A stretch of DNA of 64,000 nucleotides from Clostridium sp. 1001275B_160808_H3 (GTDB lineage Bacteria > Bacillota > Clostridia > Clostridiales > Clostridiaceae): contig NZ_JADNAT010000010.1 of NCBI RefSeq assembly GCF_015550425.1, positions 57,476 through 121,475 of the forward strand, in the 5' to 3' direction. The position numbers and the translations under genes were made by a program. Position 1 is the first letter of the stretch. Each line of letters begins with the position of its first letter. Below are positions 27,686-35,304 of this stretch, piece by piece. The notes below the pieces were generated by a model. It was not told where the DNA came from and did not search any database. It saw nothing but the letters and a program-made list of their open reading frames with translations.

Positions 27686-28849
27686 TTATTCCAATTCAAA
27701 CCATCTATTTATAACATTTACTGTCTCTTCACTTGGATAATACATCTTATCGCCTTCTTTGTTACCTACTGCAAAAAGTGAAAAACCTAAAAACCATGGT
27801 TCTGCCTCATAAATTCTTCTGTATGCTTCAAAACCATTTGCTTGTTCTTGCATATTTATTTCTTTTGAAAGATATGGATTCCATGGCTCAACTGTTGCTT
27901 TAGTAGTTTTAGGAAATCCTAGTTCTCCAAAGAAAATTGGTTTATTCCACTTATCATAAAAATTTTCAACCTGTTCCTTAATTTCTTGTTTTCTATTGTA
28001 TCTTTGAGATGAAATCAGTGCTTTTTCAATATTATCAACAGTGTTTATATCGTTATCAGTTAGCTCAAAATATGAAGCAATAGATATAAAGTCCACCTTT
28101 GAAAATATCTTATTATTTAATTTCTCATTATATTTTTTATTTAACTCATCCACTTGATTTTTTGTAACTTCATCATCCCAATTAGCTGTTGTCCAAAAGC
28201 TTGTCCTATAAGTAATTAATCCTTTATAATACTCTCTTGTAAAATCAATCATATCGCAAAATTCATTTTCCATTCCTTCTAGATTTGTAAACCCTGTAGC
28301 AATATTTATTGCATCAACTCTATAAGGAATAGCTATTTCATCTATTATAGGCTTTAATACATTTTGCTTCCAATTTAAAAAGAAGCTTTCTTTATCCGAA
28401 GGATTGTAATCAGTTTCATATTTACTCCCATTTGCAATCCATGGATAGGGCTCTAATATTACATTTATCTTTTTTCCTTTAAGCTCTTTTAAAATTAACT
28501 TCGCTCTTTCCAAACTATTGCCATCTACATCCATAGTACTTGAATCTATATCATCTATATTTATAACAATTGGTAAATTTATTGTGTTTAATTCTAGAGT
28601 TTCAATATCATTCATTGCTTGTTCTACTGTATAATCTGTTGAAAGGTTAGCTGATTTAATTTTTTCACTAAATTCATTATTTAATATCTTCCCTTCTCTT
28701 TTATTTAGAAAATTATTTATCATACCTCTAGTTGTATAGTTAATTGCATATAAATAATATCCTGATATAATAAGCATAATAATTACCCCTGCAATTATCC
28801 TAACTTTTAAATCCTCAGTTCTTTCTTTTTTAGCATCATTATTCTCCAT
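27686..28849 (-). CDS. Membrane-anchored glycoside hydrolase-like TIM-barrel protein
   Basis: 387 residues. One N-terminal helix (18-38) anchors it outside the membrane. The remainder looks like a (beta/alpha)8 glycosidase of the GH113/GTA type: NTINLPIVINIDDID, INVILEPYPWIANG, VDAINIATGFTNLEGMENEF, KVDFISIASYFELTDND and KPIFFGELGFPKT, whose Glu is in the position of the usual nucleophile, with the earlier Glu in FTNLEGMENEF a candidate acid/base. The C-terminal FLGFSLFAVGNKEGD is typical of the last barrel strand. Possible substrates are cell-wall or extracellular polysaccharides; none can be named. Alone in its transcript by spacing. Confidence 0.65.
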   Translation of the reverse strand: MENNDAKKERTEDLKVRIIAGVIIMLIISGYYLYAINYTTRGMINNFLNKREGKILNNEFSEKIKSANLSTDYTVEQAMNDIETLELNTINLPIVINIDDIDSSTMDVDGNSLERAKLILKELKGKKINVILEPYPWIANGSKYETDYNPSDKESFFLNWKQNVLKPIIDEIAIPYRVDAINIATGFTNLEGMENEFCDMIDFTREYYKGLITYRTSFWTTANWDDEVTKNQVDELNKKYNEKLNNKIFSKVDFISIASYFELTDNDINTVDNIEKALISSQRYNRKQEIKEQVENFYDKWNKPIFFGELGFPKTTKATVEPWNPYLSKEINMQEQANGFEAYRRIYEAEPWFLGFSLFAVGNKEGDKMYYPSEETVNVINRWFELE

Positions 28850-28944
28850 AATTATCTCCCATACTATCTATTCAATTTAAGCATTATCTAATATACCATT
28901 TTTTTATTTATTTTACAATTTTTATTATTTAAATTGTAACTAAT

Positions 28945-28986
28945 AAAAGCTTAGGAATAAATTTAAATATTCCTAAGCTTTTTCTT
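28945..28986 (-). terminator. Terminator after purine-permease gene
   Basis: Arms AAAGCTTAGGAATA and TATTCCTAAGCTTT with a 9-nt loop and T-rich end. Confidence 0.85.
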
Positions 28987-29012
28987 AAATTCTATATAAT
29001 TATAATGTAAAT

Positions 29013-30329
29013 TTATATTAAAAATTTTAGAACAAATATTATTCCTACTACTATAGTTGGTATAGTAATATCCTTATATTTTCCAGTAAATACTTTAAGT
29101 ATTATGTAAGATAAAACACCAAATACCATCCCATCTGAAATACTATAAGCTAATGGCATCATTATGATAGTTAAAAATGCTGGTAAAGCTTCTGTCCAAT
29201 CTTCTAAATCTATTTCTTTTATTGGCTCTAGCATAAATAACCCTACTAAAACTAATGCACAACATGTTACTGCTGGCGTAATTACTCCAAATAATGGTGC
29301 AAAGAATAATGCTAATATAAACATAATTGCCGTTGAAACTGCTGTTAATCCAGTTCTTCCGCCTTCAGCAACTCCTGATGCACTTTCAACAAATGTGCTT
29401 ACAGTACTAGTTCCTAGACAAGCTCCTAATGTTGTTCCAACTGCATCTGAAAGAAGTGCTTTTTTAATATTTGGAACTTTACCATTACTATCTAACATTT
29501 TTGCTTTTGTAGCAACTCCAACTAATGTTCCAATTGTATCAAACATATCCATAAATAATAATGTAAATAAAACTATTAACATGTCTAAAGAAAATATGTT
29601 ATTCCATTCAAATTTCATAAATACAGAACTAATTGAAGGTGGTGCACTTATAATTGCATCAGGTATGTTTGTAATTCCCATTGGAATTCCTATAATTGCT
29701 GTTATTATCATACCTAAAAATAAAGCACCCTTTACGTTTTTAGCCATTAATATCCCAGTTATAACTATACCAATAACTGCTAATAAAGCTGGCCCCTTTG
29801 TTATATCTCCAAGTGAAACTAATGTCCCTTCACCTTTAACAATAACACCTGCTCCTTCTAAACCTATAAGCGCAATAAATATGCCTATACCTACTGAAAT
29901 TGCTTTTTTAATATTTGCCGGTATAGAGTCTACTATAGCTTCACGAACATTAAACACAGTAAGTAAAATGAATATTATACCTTCTAAGAATGCAGCTGTT
30001 AAAGCAAATTGGAATGAATATCCCATTCCTATTACAATTGTAAATGCAAAGAAAGCATTTAATCCCATACCTGGTGCCTGAGCAAATGGAAGCTTAGCAT
30101 ATAATCCCATGATTAAAGTTGATATAACAGCTGCTAATGCTGTTGCTGTGAATACAGCTCCACTATCCATTCCAGCTTGTGAAAGAATAGAAGGATTAAC
30201 AATTAATATATACGCCATTGTCATAAACGTAGTTATTCCTGCCAACATTTCTCTTTTTATATTAGATCCACTTTCTGTTATCCCAAAATATCTATCGATA
30301 ATTTGATTAGCTTTTGATTCTTTTTTCAT
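29013..30329 (-). CDS. NCS2-family nucleobase permease (guanine/hypoxanthine type)
   Basis: 438 residues, 12 or more helices. The AzgA/PbuG branch is shown by REMLAGITTFMTMAYILIVNPSIL, PGMGLNAFFAFTIVIGMGYS, FLEGIIFILLTVFNVREAIVDSIP, IALIGLEGAGVIV and the conserved DMFDTIGTLVGVATKA with SDAVGTTLGACLGTSTVSTFVESASGVAEGGRTGL. These proteins bring in guanine, hypoxanthine or adenine with protons. ATG 30329 has GAGGGATA upstream; the longer in-frame N-terminus up to 30380 is not supported. I looked for a purine riboswitch upstream and saw none. Confidence 0.9.
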   Translation of the reverse strand: MKKESKANQIIDRYFGITESGSNIKREMLAGITTFMTMAYILIVNPSILSQAGMDSGAVFTATALAAVISTLIMGLYAKLPFAQAPGMGLNAFFAFTIVIGMGYSFQFALTAAFLEGIIFILLTVFNVREAIVDSIPANIKKAISVGIGIFIALIGLEGAGVIVKGEGTLVSLGDITKGPALLAVIGIVITGILMAKNVKGALFLGMIITAIIGIPMGITNIPDAIISAPPSISSVFMKFEWNNIFSLDMLIVLFTLLFMDMFDTIGTLVGVATKAKMLDSNGKVPNIKKALLSDAVGTTLGACLGTSTVSTFVESASGVAEGGRTGLTAVSTAIMFILALFFAPLFGVITPAVTCCALVLVGLFMLEPIKEIDLEDWTEALPAFLTIIMMPLAYSISDGMVFGVLSYIILKVFTGKYKDITIPTIVVGIIFVLKFLI

Positions 30330-30640
30330 TTTATCCCTCTTTCGTATTATTTTATAAATCCATGAACTATAATACACCATTTCAAAATAAAATCCAAGTA
30401 TTAAACGAATATTTTTTATTTATTTATAATTATTTTCTGTGATAATATTTACATATGTATATTTTTATCATTTTTTTTAGCATTATAATTCGTTAATTTA
30501 TAATTGTATTTTATTATCAAAGATAACTTCTTCTCTCTGTTAATAAATATTATTTCCTTTTATTTTATAAAAAATGAATTTTTCTTTTACTTATAGATAA
30601 TAATTATAATACAGGCCTTCGAATGCAAATAAAAAAAAGA
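30330..30640. other. AT-rich intergenic region without a gene
   Basis: About 310 bp upstream of the purine permease. It is very AT-rich and holds no convincing frame, purine riboswitch (no paired TATAA-type junction or CTACC loop) or repeat. The permease promoter should lie in the part near 30400. Confidence 0.6.
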
Positions 30641-30687
30641 TTGTGGTAATAATAAAGGTTTCTCTTCATAATTACCACAATCTTAAT
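30640..30687 (-). terminator. Terminator after GGGtGRT gene
   Basis: Arms AAGATTGTGGTAAT and ATTACCACAATCTT around a 20-nt loop, A-rich on the left so that the minus transcript ends in U. Confidence 0.87.
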
Positions 30688-30713
30688 TTTATTATTTCCA
30701 GTGTATTATTTTA

Positions 30714-31712
30714 TTATTTCATTGCTTCTTCTATAGCAACAGCAACTGCAACAGTAGCTCCAACCATTGGATTATTTCCCATTCCAATTAATCCCATCAT
30801 TTCAACGTGAGCTGGAACTGAAGAAGAGCCTGCAAATTGTGCATCTGAGTGCATTCTTCCCATTGTATCTGTCATACCATATGAAGCTGGACCTGCTGCC
30901 ATGTTATCTGGGTGAAGAGTTCTTCCTGTACCACCACCAGATGCTACTGAGAAGTATTTCTTTCCTTGATCAACACATTCCTTTTTGTATGTTCCAGCAA
31001 CTGGATGTTGGAATCTTGTAGGGTTAGTTGAGTTACCAGTGATTGATACGTCAACTCCTTCATGATGCATTATAGCAACACCTTCTCTAACATCATTTGC
31101 TCCATAACATTTAACTTTAGCTCTTGGTCCATTTGAATATGGAACTTCTCTAACTATTTCTAATTTACCTGTGAAGAAATCAAAGTTTGTTTCAACATAA
31201 GTAAATCCATTTATTCTTGATATAATATATGCAGCATCTTTTCCTAAACCATTTAATATAACTCTTAATGGTTCTTTTCTTACTTTATTAGCTTTTTCAG
31301 CTATTTTTATAGCACCTTCTGCTGCTGCAAAACTTTCGTGTCCTGCTAAGAAAGCAAAACATTTAGTTTCTTCTCTTAAAAGCATAGCTCCTAAGTTACC
31401 ATGTCCTAAACCAACTTTTCTATCATCTGCAACTGAGCCTGGGATACAGAAAGCTTGTAATCCTTCTCCGATGGCTTCAGCAGCATCTGCAGCTTTTACA
31501 CATCCTTTTTTAATAGCTATAGCAGCACCTAAAGTATAAGCCCACATAGCATTTTCAAAAGCAATTGGTTGAGTTGATTTTACGATATCGTAAACATCTA
31601 TACCTTTTTCATCACAAACTGTTTTTGCATCTTCTATTTTAGTCATTCCGTACTTTTCTAATACAGGAATGATTTGATTAATTCTTCTTTCATAACTTTC
31701 AAATAATGGCAT
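30714..31712 (-). CDS. GGGtGRT protein (family of unknown function)
   Basis: 332 residues. The defining motif SVASGGGTGRTLHPDNMAAG is present, followed by TDTMGRMHSDAQFAGSSSVPAHVEMMG; the family is named for GGGtGRT. Other notable stretches are CFAFLAGHESFAAAEGAIKIA and NGLGKDAAYIISRINGFTYVETNFDFF. No membrane segment or signal peptide is present. It lies 20 bp downstream of a NifU-N-like Fe-S scaffold gene on the same strand, and the pair is kept together in many clostridia, so a role in iron-sulfur assembly or a linked redox process is inferred. No enzymatic activity is known to me. Confidence 0.85.
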   Translation of the reverse strand: MPLFESYERRINQIIPVLEKYGMTKIEDAKTVCDEKGIDVYDIVKSTQPIAFENAMWAYTLGAAIAIKKGCVKAADAAEAIGEGLQAFCIPGSVADDRKVGLGHGNLGAMLLREETKCFAFLAGHESFAAAEGAIKIAEKANKVRKEPLRVILNGLGKDAAYIISRINGFTYVETNFDFFTGKLEIVREVPYSNGPRAKVKCYGANDVREGVAIMHHEGVDVSITGNSTNPTRFQHPVAGTYKKECVDQGKKYFSVASGGGTGRTLHPDNMAAGPASYGMTDTMGRMHSDAQFAGSSSVPAHVEMMGLIGMGNNPMVGATVAVAVAIEEAMK

Positions 31713-31732
31713 AATACTTTTCCCCCTTCAAA

Positions 31733-32425
31733 CTATTCGTGTCTTGGATCGATAACTTTAACTGCTTCGTCAAATCTACCGTATTGTCCTGTAGCTTTTT
31801 CCATAGCTTCATTAGCATCCATTCCCTTAGCAACCATTTCCATCATCTTTCCTAAGTGAACGAATCTGTATCCAATAATCTCATTGTTTGTATCTAAAGC
31901 AATCTTAGTTACATAACCTTCTGCCATTTCTAGGTATCTTGTTCCCTTTGCAACTGTTCCATACATAGTACCAACTTGTGATCTAAGTCCCTTTCCTAAA
32001 TCTTCAAGTCCAGCTCCTATAGGTAGTCCACCTTCTGAAAAAGCAGTTTGGCTTCTTCCATAAACTATTTGAAGGAATAATTCTCTCATTGCTGTATTAA
32101 TTGCATCACAAACTAAATCTGTATTTAATGCCTCTAATATAGTCTTTCCTGGTAATATTTCTGAAGCCATAGCAGCTGAATGAGTCATACCTGAACATCC
32201 AATTGTTTCAACTAATGCTTCTTCGATTATTCCATCTTTAACATTTAAAGTTAATTTACAAGCTCCTTGTTGAGGTGCACACCAGCCCACTCCGTGAGTT
32301 AATCCTGAAATGTCTTTTACCTCTTTAGCTTGTACCCATCTTCCTTCAACAGGAATTGGTGCAGGTCCATGATTTGGTCCCTTAGCAACAACGCACATTT
32401 CTTCCACTTCTCTTGAATACATCAT
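31733..32425 (-). CDS. Iron-sulfur cluster assembly scaffold-like protein (NifU N-terminal type)
   Basis: 230 residues. Cysteines are placed as in a scaffold: GVGWCAPQQGACKLTLNV and VETIGCSGMTHSAAMASEIL, the latter like the GCxA(S/T)xASAS block of IscU/NifU, with Asn/Asp around TDLVCDAINTAM giving a third site. It differs from IscU in having an extra N-terminal 60 residues and a C-terminal 90-residue extension. It precedes the GGGtGRT gene by 20 bp. AGGGAGGAG lies before ATG 32425, and a structured leader RNA sits just upstream, suggesting regulation at transcript level. Confidence 0.78.
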   Translation of the reverse strand: MMYSREVEEMCVVAKGPNHGPAPIPVEGRWVQAKEVKDISGLTHGVGWCAPQQGACKLTLNVKDGIIEEALVETIGCSGMTHSAAMASEILPGKTILEALNTDLVCDAINTAMRELFLQIVYGRSQTAFSEGGLPIGAGLEDLGKGLRSQVGTMYGTVAKGTRYLEMAEGYVTKIALDTNNEIIGYRFVHLGKMMEMVAKGMDANEAMEKATGQYGRFDEAVKVIDPRHE

Positions 32426-32439
32426 ATTATATCTCCTCC

Positions 32440-32572
32440 CTAATTATAGATTGCTATAGTCCTATTGGCTTATGAACACCTTTTAAAATATGTAGACTAC
32501 AAGTAATCGGGACAAAGCCCATCCCACCATGGGCAAATTTATCCTACCTATATAATAACAGATGTCCAAATC
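32440..32572 (-). ncRNA. Structured 5' leader of the scaffold/GGGtGRT operon (candidate regulatory RNA)
   Basis: Read on the minus strand, a hairpin GCCCAU-GGUGGG-AUGGGC is extended by GGAUAAA/UUUGUCC (13 bp in all, with one bulge) and by GUA/UAC. A second stem GUAGUC/GACUAU encloses about 33 nt, including GGU/GCC. The ribosome-binding site follows about 25 nt later. The GC-rich helix stands out in an AT-rich region. I compared it with the common riboswitch classes known to me (purine, TPP, SAM, FMN, c-di-GMP, THF, cobalamin, guanidine, ZTP) and saw no match. Confidence 0.5.
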
Positions 32573-32627
32573 TCAAACAACATAATATTATAAAAAATTT
32601 CCCTTTCATTCCATTAAATTTTACTAC

Positions 32628-32656
32628 TTGCTATTTTAATCCACTTCTGATATAAT
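32628..32656 (+). promoter_or_regulatory. Promoter of tRNA-Leu
   Basis: -35 TTGCTA (32628-32633), 17-bp spacer, -10 TATAAT (32651-32656), about 14 bp before the tRNA. Confidence 0.8.
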
Positions 32657-32670
32657 AGCTTTTGTAGTCA

Positions 32671-32753
32671 GTCGGCATGGCGGAACTGGCAGACGCACAT
32701 GACTCAAAATCATGCGGGAAACCGTGAGGGTTCGATTCCCTCTGCCGGCACCA
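32671..32753 (+). tRNA. tRNA-Leu (anticodon CAA)
   Basis: A class II tRNA of 83 nt with encoded CCA. Acceptor strands GTCGGCA and TGCCGGC pair (one G-U), anticodon stem CATGA/TCATG with loop CTCAAAA (anticodon CAA), long variable arm CGG-GAAA-CCG, and T arm GAGGG-TTCGATT-CCCTC. It reads UUG codons. Own promoter and terminator; it is not linked to other tRNAs here. Confidence 0.96.
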
Positions 32754-32764
32754 ATAATTGTAAG

Positions 32765-32817
32765 AAATGGCTTTATCACTAGGTTTGAATACCTTTTGAT
32801 AAAGCCATTTTTATATT
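32765..32817 (+). terminator. Terminator after tRNA-Leu
   Basis: Arms AAATGGCTTTATCA and TGATAAAGCCATTT followed by TTATATTTTT. Confidence 0.87.
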
Positions 32818-33020
32818 TTTATCACTTTTAATTTAAAGTAAAAACCACTCGATAATATTTAACTATTAAAACTAATATCCTTGTCATGGTTCTTATATAC
32901 ATTCTAATCCATAAAATCTACTATATACTATTTTATTGTTACGTATATCTTTAATTTTTGCCTTTATATTTATTTCATCATACAATATTTTTAAAACTAT
33001 TCACATCAAGGTACTCTAGT

Positions 33021-33052
33021 GTAGTTACTACATAAATATATTAAGTAACTAC
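33021..33052. repeat. Palindromic repeat copy 1 (after the J-domain gene)
   Basis: 32 bp with arms GTAGTTACT and AGTAACTAC around an AT-rich centre. It ends in the stop codon region of the J-domain gene. Compared with the reverse complement of copy 4 it is nearly identical apart from an indel in the centre. Confidence 0.85.
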
Positions 33053-33858
33053 TATATCCCCCATTCCACTTTAAGCTTATTAACTACTTTCATCATTTCT
33101 CCATCATCTTTCGCTATATCTGGATGATATACTTTTGCTAAAGTTTTATATATTTTTTTATACTTGTCTCTATCCTCTTCACTGTAGTTACTATGTTTAT
33201 TTTTCTGATAACTACTACTTGAATTATAACTATTGTAGTTACTTTTAAAATTTTCATAGTAACTACGCTGCTGTTCTTTAGATTCTTCATATTGCTTCTT
33301 AATATTATCTAGCATTTCATTATTTCTAAGTACACCAAAAACATCATAGCACTTATCATAAGAATACCTTCCATATTTTTCTTCAAAATTTGTTTTATCT
33401 TTTATATATTTATTGATTATTTTTTCATGTTTCTTATGAATTTCGTATTCTTTCGTTTTCTTATATTCCCGTTCTATTCTTTCAACTAATGAATTCAGCT
33501 TATTATATACCATTTTACAAAGCTCTTCTTCTGTTACCCCTATTGCCTCAATTTTCTTATTTAAATCGCAATAATCACCTATCCACATATCAGAATCAGT
33601 GGCAATATCATAATATTCAATAGTACATATACTCCATTGCTTCTTTTTAACCTTACCAGCTTCTCTATAACTCTTATGGATACTTATCTTATAAGCTTTT
33701 TTTATAGGTCTTTTAAATCTCCCCCCTGTATATCTATATTCATAATATCCAACATCAACTCCATATGTAGCTGATGATGTATAATATGCCTCAAGTTCTT
33801 TGTATTCTCCATAAGTATTTTCTTTCTTAAGCCCTATTTCTTGTATTACACAATACAC
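33052..33858 (-). CDS. Protein with C-terminal J domain (DnaJ-like), otherwise unknown
   Basis: 268 residues, GTG start with GGGAGGGGG upstream. The first 95 residues are rich in Tyr and basic residues (YYEYRYTGGRFKRPIKKAYK). Residues about 105-205 are charged and helical, probably coiled coil. A Ser/Asn/Tyr linker follows (about 200-228), then a J domain fragment: YKKIYKTLAKVYHPDIAKDDGEMMKVVNKLKVEWGI, with the HPD motif needed to stimulate DnaK ATPase. The protein thus probably recruits Hsp70 to a client. Two copies of a 32-bp palindrome lie in frame in the linker and two flank the gene. I do not recognise the N-terminal family. Confidence 0.72.
   Translation of the reverse strand: MYCVIQEIGLKKENTYGEYKELEAYYTSSATYGVDVGYYEYRYTGGRFKRPIKKAYKISIHKSYREAGKVKKKQWSICTIEYYDIATDSDMWIGDYCDLNKKIEAIGVTEEELCKMVYNKLNSLVERIEREYKKTKEYEIHKKHEKIINKYIKDKTNFEEKYGRYSYDKCYDVFGVLRNNEMLDNIKKQYEESKEQQRSYYENFKSNYNSYNSSSSYQKNKHSNYSEEDRDKYKKIYKTLAKVYHPDIAKDDGEMMKVVNKLKVEWGI
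33184..33215. repeat. Palindromic repeat copy 2 (inside the J-domain gene)
   Basis: 32 bp, left arm GTAGTTACT, right arm GATAACTAC (imperfect). On the coding strand it encodes part of the linker (SSYQKNKHSNYS). Confidence 0.75.
33235..33266. repeat. Palindromic repeat copy 3 (inside the J-domain gene)
   Basis: 32 bp, arms GTAGTTACT and AGTAACTAC (imperfect centre). On the coding strand it encodes SYYENFKSNYN, in the same reading frame as copy 2, 19 bp away. Confidence 0.85.
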
Positions 33859-33874
33859 CTTATCCCCCTCCCTT

Positions 33875-33905
33875 GTAGTTACTTAATATATTTTTTAGTA
33901 ACTAC
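33875..33905. repeat. Palindromic repeat copy 4 (upstream of the J-domain gene)
   Basis: 31 bp, arms GTAGTTACT and AGTAACTAC; lies just upstream of the ribosome-binding site, where it could act as an operator or leader hairpin. Confidence 0.85.
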
Positions 33906-34019
33906 TCCATACTATATAAATATGCAATAAATCACCTTATTTAATTTAATTACCTTATTTTTATCTAAATAAATTTTAACTACTATATAACTTATTTTTA
34001 TGATTATATTATGATGCAA

Positions 34020-34047
34020 AAAAGGGACTCTTATCAGAATCCCTTGC
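34020..34047 (-). terminator. Small hairpin near 34 kb
   Basis: Arms AAGGGA and TCCCTT with 12-nt loop, preceded on the minus strand by no gene within 115 bp. Weak terminator or leader hairpin. Confidence 0.4.
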
Positions 34048-34143
34048 TATTAAGCTATAATCAAAAATAATTTTTTATGAAGACCTTCTTATATTTTAAC
34101 TTCTATCACTTTTATAATTATCAATATCAATGTAATAACAATT

Positions 34144-34173
34144 AAAGGGATAGTATTAAAAAATGCTATTCCT
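34144..34173 (-). terminator. Terminator overlapping the end of the patatin gene
   Basis: Arms AAAGGGATAG and CTATTCCTTT (one mismatch), overlapping the final codons of the minus-strand gene. Confidence 0.6.
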
Positions 34174-35077
34174 TTGTATTATTTTTTTCTCTACTATACT
34201 TTTCTTTAATAATCTTAACAATTAAAGGAGCTAATTTAATCATAGAATCTCTATATCCTAATTCAATATTATCAAGCATCTTGCTTTTATTTATCATCAA
34301 GCTTCCTGAGCCATTAACTAATTCTATTTTTTTAGATGGATATACTTCTATAATTTTATTTTTGTCGAATCCTTCCTTACTTACGTTATCCTTATTAGAT
34401 AAACCTACAACAATAATTAAATCACAATCATAGTTTTTTAATGGAGTTATTGGAATATTATCAACATTATTTTTAGAGTATTCTGGCGACTTAATACCTC
34501 CATCTGCATATCTATCATCTTTAATTTTAATAGGGCTAAAAATTATTGGTATAGCACAAGATGCTAAAACTATATTCAGTATTTCTTCATTACTATAGTC
34601 ATTTAATTTAAAGTACTCCGCTCTTTCTTTATCTATATTATATGCGCATGCATAAATATCTCTATTATGCACATTTATCGTATCTATATTTACATATTCC
34701 CTTATAAAATTTTCTATACCTATTTGTGATAAAAGTCCTATATCATTATTTTTTATCTGCTCTATCATACTGCTCTCATAATTTCCATGAGCTATATTCT
34801 TAATAAATTCAGATATTTTTTTATTTCTAGTTTTTTCTTGTAACTTTATAAATCTAGAATAAGTTATACTACTCCAGCTATCTTTTATAATTTTTCTATC
34901 ATTCATTGCAAATAGCAACGCATTCACAGATCCTACAGAAGTTCCAGATATAACTTTCACATTATCTATTAAATCTAATTCCCATAATGTTTTAAAAACT
35001 CCTGCTTCATAAGATCCCTTAGCCCCTCCTCCAGAAAGTACAAGCCCAATTTTAAAATCTTCTAATAAATTACTCAT
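34166..35077 (-). CDS. Patatin-like phospholipase
   Basis: 303 residues, cytoplasmic. It has the three patatin blocks: the oxyanion loop LVLSGGGAKGSYEAGVF, the nucleophile elbow ISGTSVGSVNALLF (Ser in GTSVG), and the Asp in RYADGGIKSPEYSKNN (DGG). The family hydrolyses acyl esters of phospholipids or lipids. Its substrate is unknown. The start ATG 35077 has AGAGAGG upstream; an in-frame upstream ATG at 35116 lacks one. The gene is separate from its neighbours by more than 150 bp. Confidence 0.93.
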   Translation of the reverse strand: MSNLLEDFKIGLVLSGGGAKGSYEAGVFKTLWELDLIDNVKVISGTSVGSVNALLFAMNDRKIIKDSWSSITYSRFIKLQEKTRNKKISEFIKNIAHGNYESSMIEQIKNNDIGLLSQIGIENFIREYVNIDTINVHNRDIYACAYNIDKERAEYFKLNDYSNEEILNIVLASCAIPIIFSPIKIKDDRYADGGIKSPEYSKNNVDNIPITPLKNYDCDLIIVVGLSNKDNVSKEGFDKNKIIEVYPSKKIELVNGSGSLMINKSKMLDNIELGYRDSMIKLAPLIVKIIKEKYSREKNNTKE

Positions 35078-35228
35078 ATTAACCTCTCTTAGCAAAATTC
35101 TCACTATACATTGCAAATATGTAATATATTCCCTTAATTAATTGAATTATATAATACTGATATTGCCTAAGTAAATATTTATTATTTATACTTTTATTTA
35201 TTGCTTGTTATGAATTTATTTTCTAATA

Positions 35229-35259
35229 CTAAAGGGGCTATATACAAATGCCCCTTAAT
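35229..35259 (-). terminator. Terminator after PQQ-type dehydrogenase gene
   Basis: Arms AAAGGGGC and GCCCCTTA around a 12-nt loop; T-rich on the minus strand end. Confidence 0.7.
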
Positions 35260-35304
35260 TTAAAATATATAATATATTATTCGAAATCTCTTTATTATTT
35301 TAAC

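Noticed and set aside
29164..30081. Long open frame antisense to the purine permease (305 codons)
   Set aside because: It mirrors a real membrane protein gene, has biased composition and no ribosome-binding site; a shadow frame.
30330..30640. Purine riboswitch upstream of the nucleobase permease
   Set aside because: The gap has no paired stem flanking a three-way junction with the conserved loops; only AT-rich filler.
33021..33266. CRISPR array
   Set aside because: The palindromes are irregularly spaced (131, 19 and 608 bp apart), two are coding, and no spacer pattern or cas gene is present.
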